NCBI GenBank assembly: GCA_029561555.1
Contig: JAKQXH010000038.1
Span: 1-55,520 of the forward strand
Length of the DNA stretch: 55,520 nt
Direction: 5' to 3'
DNA from: Candidatus Omnitrophota bacterium
GTDB lineage: Bacteria; Omnitrophota; Omnitrophia; Omnitrophales; Omnitrophaceae
The notes below the pieces were generated by a model. The model was not told where the DNA came from and made no database searches. It worked only from the letters and a program-made list of their open reading frames with translations. The position numbers were made by a program, and so were the translations under genes. This document shows positions 43,627-51,968 of this stretch, piece after piece (positions within the stretch are counted from its first letter, which is position 1; each line of letters starts with the position of its first letter).

Positions 43627-45055
43627 ACTCGCCCCACCGTTCCCTTACCAGCTGCTTTGTGCGCTCGTCCATCGCAATATCCGGCGGCCAGGCGCGCGTC
43701 ATCCCCTCTTCCGGAAGCTTTCTCGTGCAGTCCACCCCCAGTTTCGAGCCGCACAATTCCCGGTCCGAAGCGATATCCAATTCATCCAGGGGGCCTTCCG
43801 AAAACACGAGATCCCGTTTGGGGTCCACATTGGAAAAGGCGCGCCAAGAAACCTCGGCCGGATCGTGAAGATCCACGTCCGCGTCAAAAACAAAAACCAT
43901 TTTTTCGAACATCAACTGCCCCAGGCCCCAGACCGAATTCATGATCTTCCGCGCATGGTGGGGATAATTCTTCCGGATCGAAACCAGAACGCAATTGGTA
44001 AAAACCCCGCCGACCGGGAGATGGATATCCGCAATTTCGGGCAGTTGCACCCGGATCATCGCGAGAAAAATTCTCTCGATCGCCTTTGCCAGATAAGCGT
44101 CCTCCATGGGGGGCCGGCCCACTACCGTCGCCGGATAGACCGGGTTCCCCCGGCGGGTCATGCACCGGATATGGAAAACCGGAAATTCTTTCGGCATCGA
44201 ATAATAACCCGTATGATCGCCGAAAGGGCCTTCCGTTCTTTTCTCGTCAACGTCCACGTACCCCTCGAGGACAAATTCGCTCTCCGCCGGGACTTCGAGA
44301 TCAACCGTCTTGCATTTGACGAGCTCCAGGGGGGCCCCCCGCAGAAACCCGGCAAACGCGAACTCATCGACTCCGAACGGGAGAGGCGCTACCGCGGAAA
44401 ACATCGTCACCGGATCCGCGCCCAAAACACACGCGACTTCCAGCCGCTTCATGCCCCGGTCTTTCGCTTTCCTGAAATGCGAAGTCCCGTCCTTGTGAAT
44501 CTGCCAATGCATCCCGGTCGTCCGGCGGTCAAAAACCTGCATCCGGTAGGTACCGGCATTCCGGATCCCCGTCTCAGGGTCCTTGGTCACCACAACCGGA
44601 AACGTAATGTACCGGCCGGCATCCATCGGCCAGCATTTCAGGATCGGAAGCCGGTCCAGATCACATTCGGCTTCGATTATTTCCTGACAAGGGCCTCTGC
44701 CGACGAGCTTCGGGATTGTTTTGCTCAATTGATGGAGCTTCGGCAGAAATTTGATTTTCTCGGAAAAGGTCTCGGGAATTTTGAGCTCCAGAAAACCCGA
44801 AATCTTCCGGGCGACGGATTCCAAATCGCCTCCCCCGAAAGCAAGATTCATCCGGCGGGGAGAACCGAACAGATTGGCGACCAACGGAAAAGGGGACCCT
44901 TTGACTTTTTCAAAAAAAAGGGCGGGGCCTTCTTTCTTCACGACCCGGTCGCAGATTTCGGTGATTTCAAGGCAGGGATCCACCTCCCGGGAGACGGTCT
45001 GAAGCTCGTCTGCTTCTCTCAGCTTTTCGATAAACTGGCGGAGATTGCGGACCAT
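43598..45055 (-). CDS. ubiD: UbiD family decarboxylase (menaquinone role inferred)
   Basis: 485 residues. The E-R-E type active site region and prenyl-FMN-binding parts are visible: NAGTYRMQVFDRRTTGMHWQ, HKDGTSHFRKAKDRG, VAGFLRGAPLELVKCKT-like FAGFLRGAPLELVKC, and EGPFGDHTGYY. It should decarboxylate the prenylated naphthoate in the futalosine pathway, depending on the cofactor made by UbiX. The start overlaps the upstream YugP-like gene by 37 nt. Other aromatic acids cannot be excluded, but the operon context is strong. Confidence 0.93.
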   Translation of the reverse strand: MVRNLRQFIEKLREADELQTVSREVDPCLEITEICDRVVKKEGPALFFEKVKGSPFPLVANLFGSPRRMNLAFGGGDLESVARKISGFLELKIPETFSEKIKFLPKLHQLSKTIPKLVGRGPCQEIIEAECDLDRLPILKCWPMDAGRYITFPVVVTKDPETGIRNAGTYRMQVFDRRTTGMHWQIHKDGTSHFRKAKDRGMKRLEVACVLGADPVTMFSAVAPLPFGVDEFAFAGFLRGAPLELVKCKTVDLEVPAESEFVLEGYVDVDEKRTEGPFGDHTGYYSMPKEFPVFHIRCMTRRGNPVYPATVVGRPPMEDAYLAKAIERIFLAMIRVQLPEIADIHLPVGGVFTNCVLVSIRKNYPHHARKIMNSVWGLGQLMFEKMVFVFDADVDLHDPAEVSWRAFSNVDPKRDLVFSEGPLDELDIASDRELCGSKLGVDCTRKLPEEGMTRAWPPDIAMDERTKQLVRERWGEYGLDPKFLR

Positions 45056-45696
45056 ATTTTTTTACCCAATTCGGACCAAACGCCGAACAAACCCGTTAGC
45101 TCGCGGAATGGCAGGACATCCAAGATCTTCTGGATCAGCTTTAATTCCTCTTCCGGGAACAGCTTCTTTTTTTCCAAATCCGCCAGAAAAGACCGGATCG
45201 ACCTGCATTCCAGAACAAAGACAAAAAGAAAAAAAACAAGATAAACCGAGAAAGCGAAAACTCCCCACGGATACAGGAAACGAAGGGCGGGGATCAATCC
45301 CGCGAAAATCAGCGGGAACCCGAAAGCCCCGATCCGGCGCACCCAGGGGGCAAAAAACGTGACGGCATAAACCAGGGAATCCCCCTTCATATGCAGAATC
45401 GCCCGGTTCACCTCATACAAAGCAACGCCGAGGGCCCGGAACGAAGCGCTTTCATAATCGGCGGGAGCCAGCCGCAGGGTTTTCTCACCCGGCAGGTATC
45501 GGCTCTCCCCGCCGTCTTCCCCGCTTCCCACGACAATATCAAAAAGCTGGAAGTCGTCCAGCACCCGCCTTGCCGCCTGCCACGCGCCCGAAATCGATTT
45601 GGATTTAATGGAAGCGAATATCCCCAGGGTCTCTCTCAGACGGTAAAAAAAATAGGCCAGGAAGCAAAAAACCAGAAAGAAAACAAAAAGTTTCAT
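45019..45696 (-). CDS. YugP-like (zinc peptidase family 2) protein lacking HExxH: probable pseudo-peptidase
   Basis: 225 residues, the length of YugP proteins. One N-terminal helix precedes SGAWQAARRVLDD (as YugP: TGAEAALDIL), then EKTLRLAPADY and, where the zinc motif HEVGHAIQH should be, LYEVNRAILH (about 93-102): the first His is Tyr94 and the second is Arg98, while Glu95 and His102 remain. Two membrane segments (about 122-142 and 147-163) and a final helical part, ECRSIRSFLADLEKKKLF, match the end of the family, with Glu163 kept. It is therefore likely inactive as a metalloprotease. It lies between rluD and ubiD in one operon. Confidence 0.72.
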   Translation of the reverse strand: MKLFVFFLVFCFLAYFFYRLRETLGIFASIKSKSISGAWQAARRVLDDFQLFDIVVGSGEDGGESRYLPGEKTLRLAPADYESASFRALGVALYEVNRAILHMKGDSLVYAVTFFAPWVRRIGAFGFPLIFAGLIPALRFLYPWGVFAFSVYLVFFLFVFVLECRSIRSFLADLEKKKLFPEEELKLIQKILDVLPFRELTGLFGVWSELGKKIWSAISASLSKS

Positions 45697-45714
45697 GCGG
45701 TTATTATAGTGGAA

Positions 45715-46626
45715 TCATCCGCGAAGTGCCACGATCAACTGCGTCATGTCCGGGGCCAATTCACTCACCCAACGCATCCGCTGCCGCTGTTTGGGATGAT
45801 CCACTTCCAGCATTTTGGCATGCAACGCGTGCCGCAGGATCAGACGGCTTTCCCCGCCGTAAAAAGAATCCCCCAAAATCGGATACCCCAGATGGGCCAG
45901 ATGAACCCGCACCTGGTGAGTCCGGCCGGTAACGGGCTTTGCTTCCACATGGGTCGCGTTCGAAAACCGTTCGATGACCCGGAAATAGGTGCAGGCTTCC
46001 TTCCCTCCCGAGGGCTTGACCACGACTTTTTTCCGGTTCAGGAAAGACCTCCCCACCGGTTCCTCGCACTTCATCTCGTCGTGCTGGACCACGCCTTTCA
46101 CAATCGCCTCATAGGTTTTAACGACCGAATGCTTCTTGAATTGTTTCGCCAAATGACGATGCGCAAAATCATTTTTGGCGACCACCATCACGCCGGATGT
46201 ATCCTTGTCCAGCCGGTGAACAATTCCCGGCCTCACTCCGCCTCCGAGCGAGGAAAGCTCGTTCCGCGTGTGATACAAAAGGGCGTTAACCAGCGTGTGT
46301 TCCAAATTACCGCAGGCGGGATGGACCACCATCCCGGCCGGTTTATCGACGGCGAGGAGGTCCTGATCTTCGTACAAGATTTTCAGGGGAATGTCTTCCG
46401 GCCGGTTCTCGGGCATTTCTTTTTCTTCGATCTCCGCCGTAATCCAATCGCCCGGCCGGATTTTGTAATGCGCTTTGACGATTTTTCCGTTTACCAAAAC
46501 CGAACCGGCCAGAATCACTTCCTGGATCCGGGTCCGGGAGGCCTCCGGAAACCGTTCCGCCAAAAAAAGATCCAGGCGGACGGTTGTTTCGTCCTGAATT
46601 CTAAATTCCCTTTTTACGGATGCCAT
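45715..46626 (-). CDS. rluD: RluA-family 23S rRNA pseudouridine synthase (RluD type)
   Basis: 303 residues. An N-terminal S4 domain (RLDLFLAERFPEASRTRIQEVI) precedes the catalytic domain, with GIVHRLDKDTSGVMVVAK carrying the catalytic Asp and VTGRTHQVRVHLAHLGYPI typical of the family. It modifies uridines of 23S rRNA helix 69 (assignment to RluD by S4 plus HRLDKDTSG). The start overlaps the lgt stop by 26 nt. Confidence 0.92.
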   Translation of the reverse strand: MASVKREFRIQDETTVRLDLFLAERFPEASRTRIQEVILAGSVLVNGKIVKAHYKIRPGDWITAEIEEKEMPENRPEDIPLKILYEDQDLLAVDKPAGMVVHPACGNLEHTLVNALLYHTRNELSSLGGGVRPGIVHRLDKDTSGVMVVAKNDFAHRHLAKQFKKHSVVKTYEAIVKGVVQHDEMKCEEPVGRSFLNRKKVVVKPSGGKEACTYFRVIERFSNATHVEAKPVTGRTHQVRVHLAHLGYPILGDSFYGGESRLILRHALHAKMLEVDHPKQRQRMRWVSELAPDMTQLIVALRG

Positions 46627-47356
46627 GACGTATCGAAAGAAAAACCAATCCGGAAATCCCCGCTAAGACGAGGAAGAGACTGACCATCTGAGGCAAAGTC
46701 AAACCGCCGGCCACGTCGAAATTATCCCCCCTGAATTGCTCCAAAAAAAACCGGCCCAGTCCGTAAATCAGGAAATAAAGAAACGTCGTCTGCCCTTCAA
46801 AAAGCTTCCTTCGATGGCACCAGATCAGGAGAGGAAAGACGCTGAAATTGAACGCGGCTTCATAAAGCTGAACGGGATGAACCGTCTCGGGAACGGACGG
46901 AAACGAAACCGCCCACGGCAGCGTGGTAAATTTCCCGTAGCAGCAACCGTTCAGGAAACAACCGATCCGGCCCACTCCGTGGGCCAGCAGCAGATAGGGC
47001 GAAAAAAAGTCCGTTATTTTGAGAAATGATTTCCGTTGAACCGCCGAATAGGCTCCCAGAAAAGCAAGGCCCCCCAGCACCCCCCCGTAAAAAACCACGC
47101 CGCCCTGCCAAATCGCGAAAATTTCGAGCGGATTCTCCCGGTAGTAATCAAAATTCTGGACAACGTAAAAAAGCCGCGCGCCGGCGAAACTCGCGACCGT
47201 CGTCCACAACACAAGATCCGCCGTTTCTTCCGGAGACAAACCTTCCCTCGACGTCGATCTTTTCATCAACAGAAGGGCCAGCAAGACCCCGAGGGCGACA
47301 CAAACTCCGTAAGTGTGAATCGAAAACCCGCCGATACGGAACAGGATGGGATGCAT
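46601..47356 (-). CDS. lgt: Prolipoprotein diacylglyceryl transferase
   Basis: 251 residues, seven membrane segments. GGVVFYGGVLGG, LLAHGVGRIGCFLNGCCYG (with catalytic Arg and the HGxxRxxGCFxxxCC pattern) and GLGRFFLEQFRGDN are the Lgt motifs. It attaches diacylglyceryl to lipobox cysteines, such as Cys18 of the Wza lipoprotein here. It lies 3 nt after lspA, so both maturation steps are encoded together. Confidence 0.94.
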   Translation of the reverse strand: MHPILFRIGGFSIHTYGVCVALGVLLALLLMKRSTSREGLSPEETADLVLWTTVASFAGARLFYVVQNFDYYRENPLEIFAIWQGGVVFYGGVLGGLAFLGAYSAVQRKSFLKITDFFSPYLLLAHGVGRIGCFLNGCCYGKFTTLPWAVSFPSVPETVHPVQLYEAAFNFSVFPLLIWCHRRKLFEGQTTFLYFLIYGLGRFFLEQFRGDNFDVAGGLTLPQMVSLFLVLAGISGLVFLSIRHGIRKKGI

Positions 47357-47359
47357 TTG

Positions 47360-47791
47360 TTACCGTTTCCGGAACGCCGAAACGAAAAAAATAAAAACGC
47401 CCAGAGTGATGAAGGTATCGGCAAGGTTAAAAACGGGCCAGACCCGAAAATCAAGGAAATCCACCACATGGCCGAGCCGGACCCGGTCGATCAGGTTCCC
47501 CGCCGCTCCGCCCAAAATAAAAGCGATCGGGAGGGATTGAGTCCACCCGAGATTCCTCATCCGGTAAAGAACGATGATCAGTGCGACCAGACAGCCCGAA
47601 ATCAGCAGAATCAAGAGCCATCCCAATCCGGGGAAAAGACCGAATGCCACGCCCGGATTTTCGACCAGTGTCAGATGGAAGACGCGGGGGATTACGGGGA
47701 TACCGCCGTCAACGGAGAGAAGCCTCCGGGCGGCAATTTTCGTAACTTGGTCCAGAAAGACGATAAAAAAACTGATCGCATAAGGAAGCAT
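47360..47791 (-). CDS. lspA: Lipoprotein signal peptidase (SPase II)
   Basis: 143 residues, four membrane segments. VENPGVAFGLFPGLG, GAAGNLIDRVRLGHVVDFLDF and VFNLADTFITLG carry the two catalytic Asp residues (GNLIDR and NLADTF). It removes the signal peptide from diacylglyceryl-modified prolipoproteins. It is 13 nt downstream of the dksA-like gene and 3 nt before lgt. Confidence 0.95.
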   Translation of the reverse strand: MLPYAISFFIVFLDQVTKIAARRLLSVDGGIPVIPRVFHLTLVENPGVAFGLFPGLGWLLILLISGCLVALIIVLYRMRNLGWTQSLPIAFILGGAAGNLIDRVRLGHVVDFLDFRVWPVFNLADTFITLGVFIFFVSAFRKR

Positions 47792-47804
47792 GAATCAAGA
47801 AAAC

Positions 47805-48194
47805 TCAGGAAGGCTTCCGCTTCGCTTTGCGCTCTTCCTCCTGTTTGCATTTAACGCAAAGCCTCGCGTAAGGAACCGCTTTCAGCCGTTCGATTTTGAT
47901 CTTGTCATCGCAAATCTCGCATTTACCGTAAGTCCCGTCTTCCATTTTCTGGAGAGCCGCTTCGATTTCGTTGAGGACCTTCTGCTCGTTCGAAGCGATA
48001 TCCAGGCTGAATTCGCGGTCATAGTTATCGGTTGCGACATCGGCCATGTGGAAGGAGTATCCCGAAAGATCTCCGGAGGCGTCCCGCTGACTTTGATTGA
48101 GGGTGTCCTTTTCGATATGATCCAGATCGCCCGCAATCTTCCTTCTCTGCGCTTCCAAAAGTTCTTTGAGTTGCTGCTTCTCTTTTTTATTCAC
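47805..48194 (-). CDS. DksA/TraR C4-type zinc finger protein
   Basis: 129 residues. A coiled-coil start (KKEKQQLKELLEAQRRKIAGDL) and a C4 zinc finger: CEICDDKIKIERLKAVPYARLCVKC gives Cys-x2-Cys and Cys-x2-Cys. DYDRE and the segment ASNEQKVLNEIEAALQKMEDGTYGKC lie between. Such proteins bind the secondary channel of RNA polymerase and modulate (p)ppGpp control. A dksA-like gene directly before lspA, with ileS nearby, is a common bacterial order. It is the first gene of the long operon. Confidence 0.9.
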   Translation of the reverse strand: MNKKEKQQLKELLEAQRRKIAGDLDHIEKDTLNQSQRDASGDLSGYSFHMADVATDNYDREFSLDIASNEQKVLNEIEAALQKMEDGTYGKCEICDDKIKIERLKAVPYARLCVKCKQEEERKAKRKPS

Positions 48195-48235
48195 CGGAAT
48201 CTCCCCTCCTTATTTTTTTCGGCTAAGAGCGGTGC

Positions 48236-48264
48236 ATTATACTTAGGCCCCTTATGGAAGTCAA
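48236..48264 (-). promoter_or_regulatory. Strong sigma-70 promoter of the dksA-to-CPBP operon
   Basis: Minus strand: TTGACT (48259-48264), 17-bp spacer, perfect TATAAT (48236-48241). It is the only good promoter seen before a run of 13 tightly packed genes ending at 38121. The leader to the first start codon is about 35 nt. Confidence 0.7.
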
Positions 48265-48396
48265 TGCCATTTGAACATTCCCGCCGCTATTGCCGATTAT
48301 CGGAAGAAGAGGTGAAGAATCCCCGAATTCGCCCCATAAAACAACGGATCCGGATAGAAACAATCGGGAAACTCCGGCACCGCCGCCGAAGCAAAA

Positions 48397-49665
48397 TCAG
48401 TCGGAAGTCTCTTTTTCGAAAGAAGGCAGTAACGGCTCATACCCGCGCGTCTCCTCGTATTTGGGTTGAAGCCGTTTGCGGACCGCCCTGATAAACGCCT
48501 GCACCACCTGAGGATCGAACTGCTTTCCCGCGCATCGTTCCAGCTCCCGGATCGCATCATCAAACGAACATCCCTTTCGGTAACAGCGATTTGAGACCAT
48601 CGCATGGAAAGCGTCCACCACCGCGATGATCCTCGCCTCAATGGGAATTTCTTCCCCTTTCAGGCCGTAGGGATACCCCAGACCGTCATAATTCTCATGG
48701 TGGAGCAGCACGATTTTCGCGACTTCCTCGAAATCATCCAGCGGTTCGAGGATCTTCGCACCCCGAAGCGCATGATCCCGCATAATCAGCCATTCATCTT
48801 CGGTCAGTTTATCTTCTTTTTTGAGGATGCTGTCGGGGACCCCGATTTTGCCGACGTCATGAAGGTGAAGCGCCGCCACCAGGATATCTCTTTTCCTCCC
48901 CGAGAGATCCAGTCCCATCTCCTGCGCCGTCATCACTCCGAGTTTTTCGACTTCTTCCAGATGCCCGTAGGTGTAGGCATCGCGGGTGTGGACTTCCCGG
49001 GCCAGGGAAAAAATGATCTGGTAATACGTCTCCCGTTCTTTTTTCCTCAGCTGGCTGACTTCGTGGATTTTTTCTTCCAGTTCCTGATTCCGGCACATCA
49101 GCACTTCATGGTACTGCGACATTTTGATCGCCATCGAAGCGTCATTGGCCAGCGTCTGGAAAAAGCTGAGCTCCTCGATCGAAAAATCGCTGCCGTCCAG
49201 CTTATGTCCCAGGAGAAATATCCCGAGCAGTTCCCCTTTGAAAAATCCGGGGACGCAAACGGAGGCCTTGAAAAGCTCCATCTGTTCCTTGACTTCTTCG
49301 AGCCGGCGCTGAAGGGACGCGTCACTGTCCAAAATGGTCCAATTGTTCAGAAACCGCAGAATTTGCTTGTACGTCAGGAAATCCTTATTGATGGAATTCG
49401 ATTTTTCTTTCCTGAGAAACCACTGGATGAGAGGGTTGTCCGCGTCGAGCCGGATCAAATTAACCGGGATCCGGTGGTTCCCTTTGGATGCGACGAAATA
49501 ATAGCGGTTTTTGGGCTGGTCGAAGATCAGAATCGACGTCTGGTCCAACTCGACTTCCCGGTCGATAAAGCGGACGATCATCTTCAAAAGACGGGTGGGA
49601 TTTTTCACCCGCACCATCCCGCGGGCGGCATTTTTCAACGCTTCCTGATATTCAAAGCTCGTCAT
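48397..49665 (-). CDS. GAF-HD-GYP protein, probable cyclic di-GMP phosphodiesterase
   Basis: 422 residues. A GAF-like domain (about 20-185, ending FQTLANDASMAIKM) is followed by a coiled coil and an HD-GYP domain: HLHDVGKIGVPDSIL (HD plus K-x-G), HHENYDGLGYPYGLKGEEIP (GYP and the HHE pair), and AVVDAFHAMVSNRCYR. Metal ligands look complete, so hydrolysis of cyclic di-GMP is expected. No membrane segments are seen, so the GAF domain senses something cytoplasmic. It lies downstream of a response regulator and histidine kinase, in one operon. GGAAGAG precedes the ATG. Confidence 0.92.
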   Translation of the reverse strand: MTSFEYQEALKNAARGMVRVKNPTRLLKMIVRFIDREVELDQTSILIFDQPKNRYYFVASKGNHRIPVNLIRLDADNPLIQWFLRKEKSNSINKDFLTYKQILRFLNNWTILDSDASLQRRLEEVKEQMELFKASVCVPGFFKGELLGIFLLGHKLDGSDFSIEELSFFQTLANDASMAIKMSQYHEVLMCRNQELEEKIHEVSQLRKKERETYYQIIFSLAREVHTRDAYTYGHLEEVEKLGVMTAQEMGLDLSGRKRDILVAALHLHDVGKIGVPDSILKKEDKLTEDEWLIMRDHALRGAKILEPLDDFEEVAKIVLLHHENYDGLGYPYGLKGEEIPIEARIIAVVDAFHAMVSNRCYRKGCSFDDAIRELERCAGKQFDPQVVQAFIRAVRKRLQPKYEETRGYEPLLPSFEKETSD

Positions 49666-49743
49666 CGTCTCTTCCGCCGTATTTGATGTTCCGCGTTTCT
49701 AACGATCCGGCCCCAAGAGGCCCCGAAAGTTCAAAGGCACCGA

Positions 49744-50109
49744 TCAGACCATTTGCTCCAGCTTATCCCGGACGTCTTTTTCAAGATACTCAAGACTCAA
49801 GGGCTTGGTGATGTAATTGTCCGCCCCGAAACGAAGCGCTTCTTCGATTTTCTCCCGGGTCTCGATCGCCGTGACCATGATCACCTTGGTCAGGGGATGC
49901 GCCTGCTTGATCTTCTTCAGGACTTCGATCCCGTCGCAACCCGGCATTTTGATGTCCAGGAGAACGATCGCCGGACGCTCCTGATTCACCAGCTTGAGCG
50001 CCGTTTCGCCGTTTAAAGCCGTCAAAACCTTGTAATTTCTTTCCTCAAAAAATGTTTTAAGAAAATCGCAAATTTCGATTTCGTCATCCACTACCAGCAT
50101 CTTCGTCAT
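49744..50109 (-). CDS. Single-domain response regulator (receiver only)
   Basis: 121 residues. Receiver features: VVDDE near the start, phospho-acceptor Asp in VLLDIKMPGCDG (Asp52), Thr in VTAIE and Lys in YITKPLS. There is no output domain, so it works by protein contact, most likely with the HD-GYP protein encoded 78 nt downstream, or as a relay from the kinase 74 nt upstream. AGGAGG lies before the ATG. Confidence 0.92.
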   Translation of the reverse strand: MTKMLVVDDEIEICDFLKTFFEERNYKVLTALNGETALKLVNQERPAIVLLDIKMPGCDGIEVLKKIKQAHPLTKVIMVTAIETREKIEEALRFGADNYITKPLSLEYLEKDVRDKLEQMV

Positions 50110-50183
50110 GAATCTTTCCTCCTCGTTAAGGTTGAATCAAGCCAATCCCAATTGCTCTCCCGCCGCCCGACATCAGCCGCTCT

Positions 50184-51716
50184 TCACTTGACCGGGACCT
50201 GCTCGGGATCCGGAAGGGCCGGTTGCCCTTGCCACATGTCCTCACTTGCGGGCAAATGGACCATCACCAGCGTTCCCACGCCCGGTTCACTCTCCAGGTG
50301 AACAGAACCGTGATAACGATGGACAATCTGCTGAGTAATAAAAAGGCCTAACCCCAAACCGCCTTCACGTATGGAGAAAAAGGGATTGAACAGTTGAGGG
50401 ATATGCTCGGCGCGAATTCCTTTTCCCGTATCCTGAACCCGGATCTCAATTGTCTTCTCCCGCTCCAGATAACTTACCTTGATCTGAACCGTACCCTTTT
50501 GCTCGACCGCCTGTATCGCATTTAAGATCAGATTTAAGAAAATTTCGCGAATCTCGTTCACTTCCCCCCTGAACGGAGGCAAATCCTTCGATATATTCTT
50601 CAAAATCGTGATCTCATCCAGCGCCGTCTGATAAGAAATCAGGGCCAGCGTATCGTCAATGATATTTTCAAACCGGATCACATCTCGTCCCGATGAAACG
50701 GGTTCGGAAAACATGAGAAGCTTTCTTGTAATATCGGCCGCGCGCTCCGTTTGCTTTACTATCGTTTTCAGAACCTCCTCGACCATTTTTTCATCCGTAT
50801 TCTTTCCCTTTTTCAGCAAAAGCAGCTGCGCCCGCCCCGAAATAATCGTCAGCGGGTTGTGGATCTCATGCGCCAGTCCGGTCGCCAACTGCTCAATGGC
50901 CGTCAGTTTAGCCGTTTGCAGCAGTTTGGACTGAAGATCCTTCAACCGCTCGTTCGCCTGGCGGAGCTCTTCAAATGCCGCGGCATTTTTCAAGGCAATT
51001 GCCGACATGGACGCAAAGTGGCCCAAAGCCTCCCGTTCTTCGGGAGAAAGAAAATCCGATTCCCCCAGTCTCCCGCTCAAGCCCAAAAATCCGACCCAAA
51101 CTCCCTCCCGGCAGACCGGCAGGAGGAAAGAAATCCCGAGGGCTTCAAACTCTTTGCTGAACTCATACACATCCGGCCAACTCAACTGCCTCATCAACTC
51201 GTTCCGGTCAACGGAAATGCGATGCTCCTGCAGAAAGCGAAGCAAAGGGCTTTCGGGATTTAATTCGATCTTTCTCAATTTCCCGACGGGGAGCCCCCAC
51301 GACGAGACCACGGAATACCGGGATTTTTCCCAAAGCGCCAGAATCACAATCCTCTGTCCCATCACTTCGGCGACGGTATTGACGATCAGGTTGGAAAGCT
51401 CCTTCAGATCCAGTGTTTGCATTAAAACCGGAGGCATTTCCTGAAGATTCCTGATCCTTCTTGAACGGGATGGATAGAACAATTTCCCGAGAAGAAAGGT
51501 CACGAACGAGTCGAAGGGACGGTAAGTACTGACGACAACCAGTAATGTCAGGAGGAAAACGGAAAAAGGGTTTCCGAAAAACTCACTGAAGAAAGAAAGA
51601 GGACGGGCAATCCAATAAATCAGGCCGAACAGGCTTAAAAAAACCAGACACAAAACACCGTTCCGGACTCCTTGTTCCCAAAATTTCCGTTCTTTGAGCA
51701 AACTGACCATTCGCAT
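50184..51716 (-). CDS. Membrane histidine kinase with GAF domain
   Basis: 510 residues. Two membrane helices (about 20-38 and 52-70) precede a GAF domain (about 95-245, ending FASMSAIALKNAAAFEEL), then HisKA with GLAHEIHNPL (catalytic His) and an HATPase with NEIREIFLNLILNAIQAVEQ, DTGKGI and GGLGLGLFITQQIV. It is the likely input of the operon with the receiver protein and HD-GYP phosphodiesterase. Its HisKA-HATPase type (HEIHNPL, small loops) differs from the two kinases at 7-11 kb. Confidence 0.92.
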   Translation of the reverse strand: MRMVSLLKERKFWEQGVRNGVLCLVFLSLFGLIYWIARPLSFFSEFFGNPFSVFLLTLLVVVSTYRPFDSFVTFLLGKLFYPSRSRRIRNLQEMPPVLMQTLDLKELSNLIVNTVAEVMGQRIVILALWEKSRYSVVSSWGLPVGKLRKIELNPESPLLRFLQEHRISVDRNELMRQLSWPDVYEFSKEFEALGISFLLPVCREGVWVGFLGLSGRLGESDFLSPEEREALGHFASMSAIALKNAAAFEELRQANERLKDLQSKLLQTAKLTAIEQLATGLAHEIHNPLTIISGRAQLLLLKKGKNTDEKMVEEVLKTIVKQTERAADITRKLLMFSEPVSSGRDVIRFENIIDDTLALISYQTALDEITILKNISKDLPPFRGEVNEIREIFLNLILNAIQAVEQKGTVQIKVSYLEREKTIEIRVQDTGKGIRAEHIPQLFNPFFSIREGGLGLGLFITQQIVHRYHGSVHLESEPGVGTLVMVHLPASEDMWQGQPALPDPEQVPVK

Positions 51717-51834
51717 TTTTCTAAGCTAACCCGCTTTCAGCCGGATTTTCTCCTCCTCATTCCGTCAACCCGCGGCACGAAGGAGAAAGCAAATAAAAAG
51801 CGGTCTTCCCACCTTATCTAAAAGCTTAATTCAA

Positions 51835-51863
51835 AGTGTACCCGTCCAAATTTACCCTGTCAA
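51835..51863 (-). promoter_or_regulatory. Promoter of the kinase/receiver/HD-GYP operon
   Basis: Minus strand: consensus TTGACA (51858-51863), 17-bp spacer, TACACT (51835-51840). The leader to the kinase start is about 110 nt. Confidence 0.65.
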
Positions 51864-51928
51864 GGTAAAGGCCTTTTAAAAAGTCACGCCTTTAATGCTC
51901 TATTTATTTTAAAAACAACTACTTAGGG

Positions 51929-51967
51929 GACTATCGTCCCTGTGGCATGAAAGAGCCTCGGCTCTTT
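51929..51967 (-). terminator. Two hairpins after ileS
   Basis: On the minus strand, directly after the ileS stop, AAAGAGCC and GGCTCTTT form an 8-bp stem (51950-51967) closed by a 2-nt gap. A second hairpin, GGGAC/GTCCC around GATA, follows near 51929-51942. U-richness appears only further on, so the terminator call is moderate. Confidence 0.5.
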
Positions 51968-51968
51968 G

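Noticed and set aside
43442..45244. A 600-residue open frame on the plus strand across ubiA and ubiD
   Set aside because: It is exactly opposite two clear enzyme genes with all their motifs, is rich in Arg, Pro and His, and has no ribosome site or family motif. Long antisense frames are expected from GC-biased third positions.
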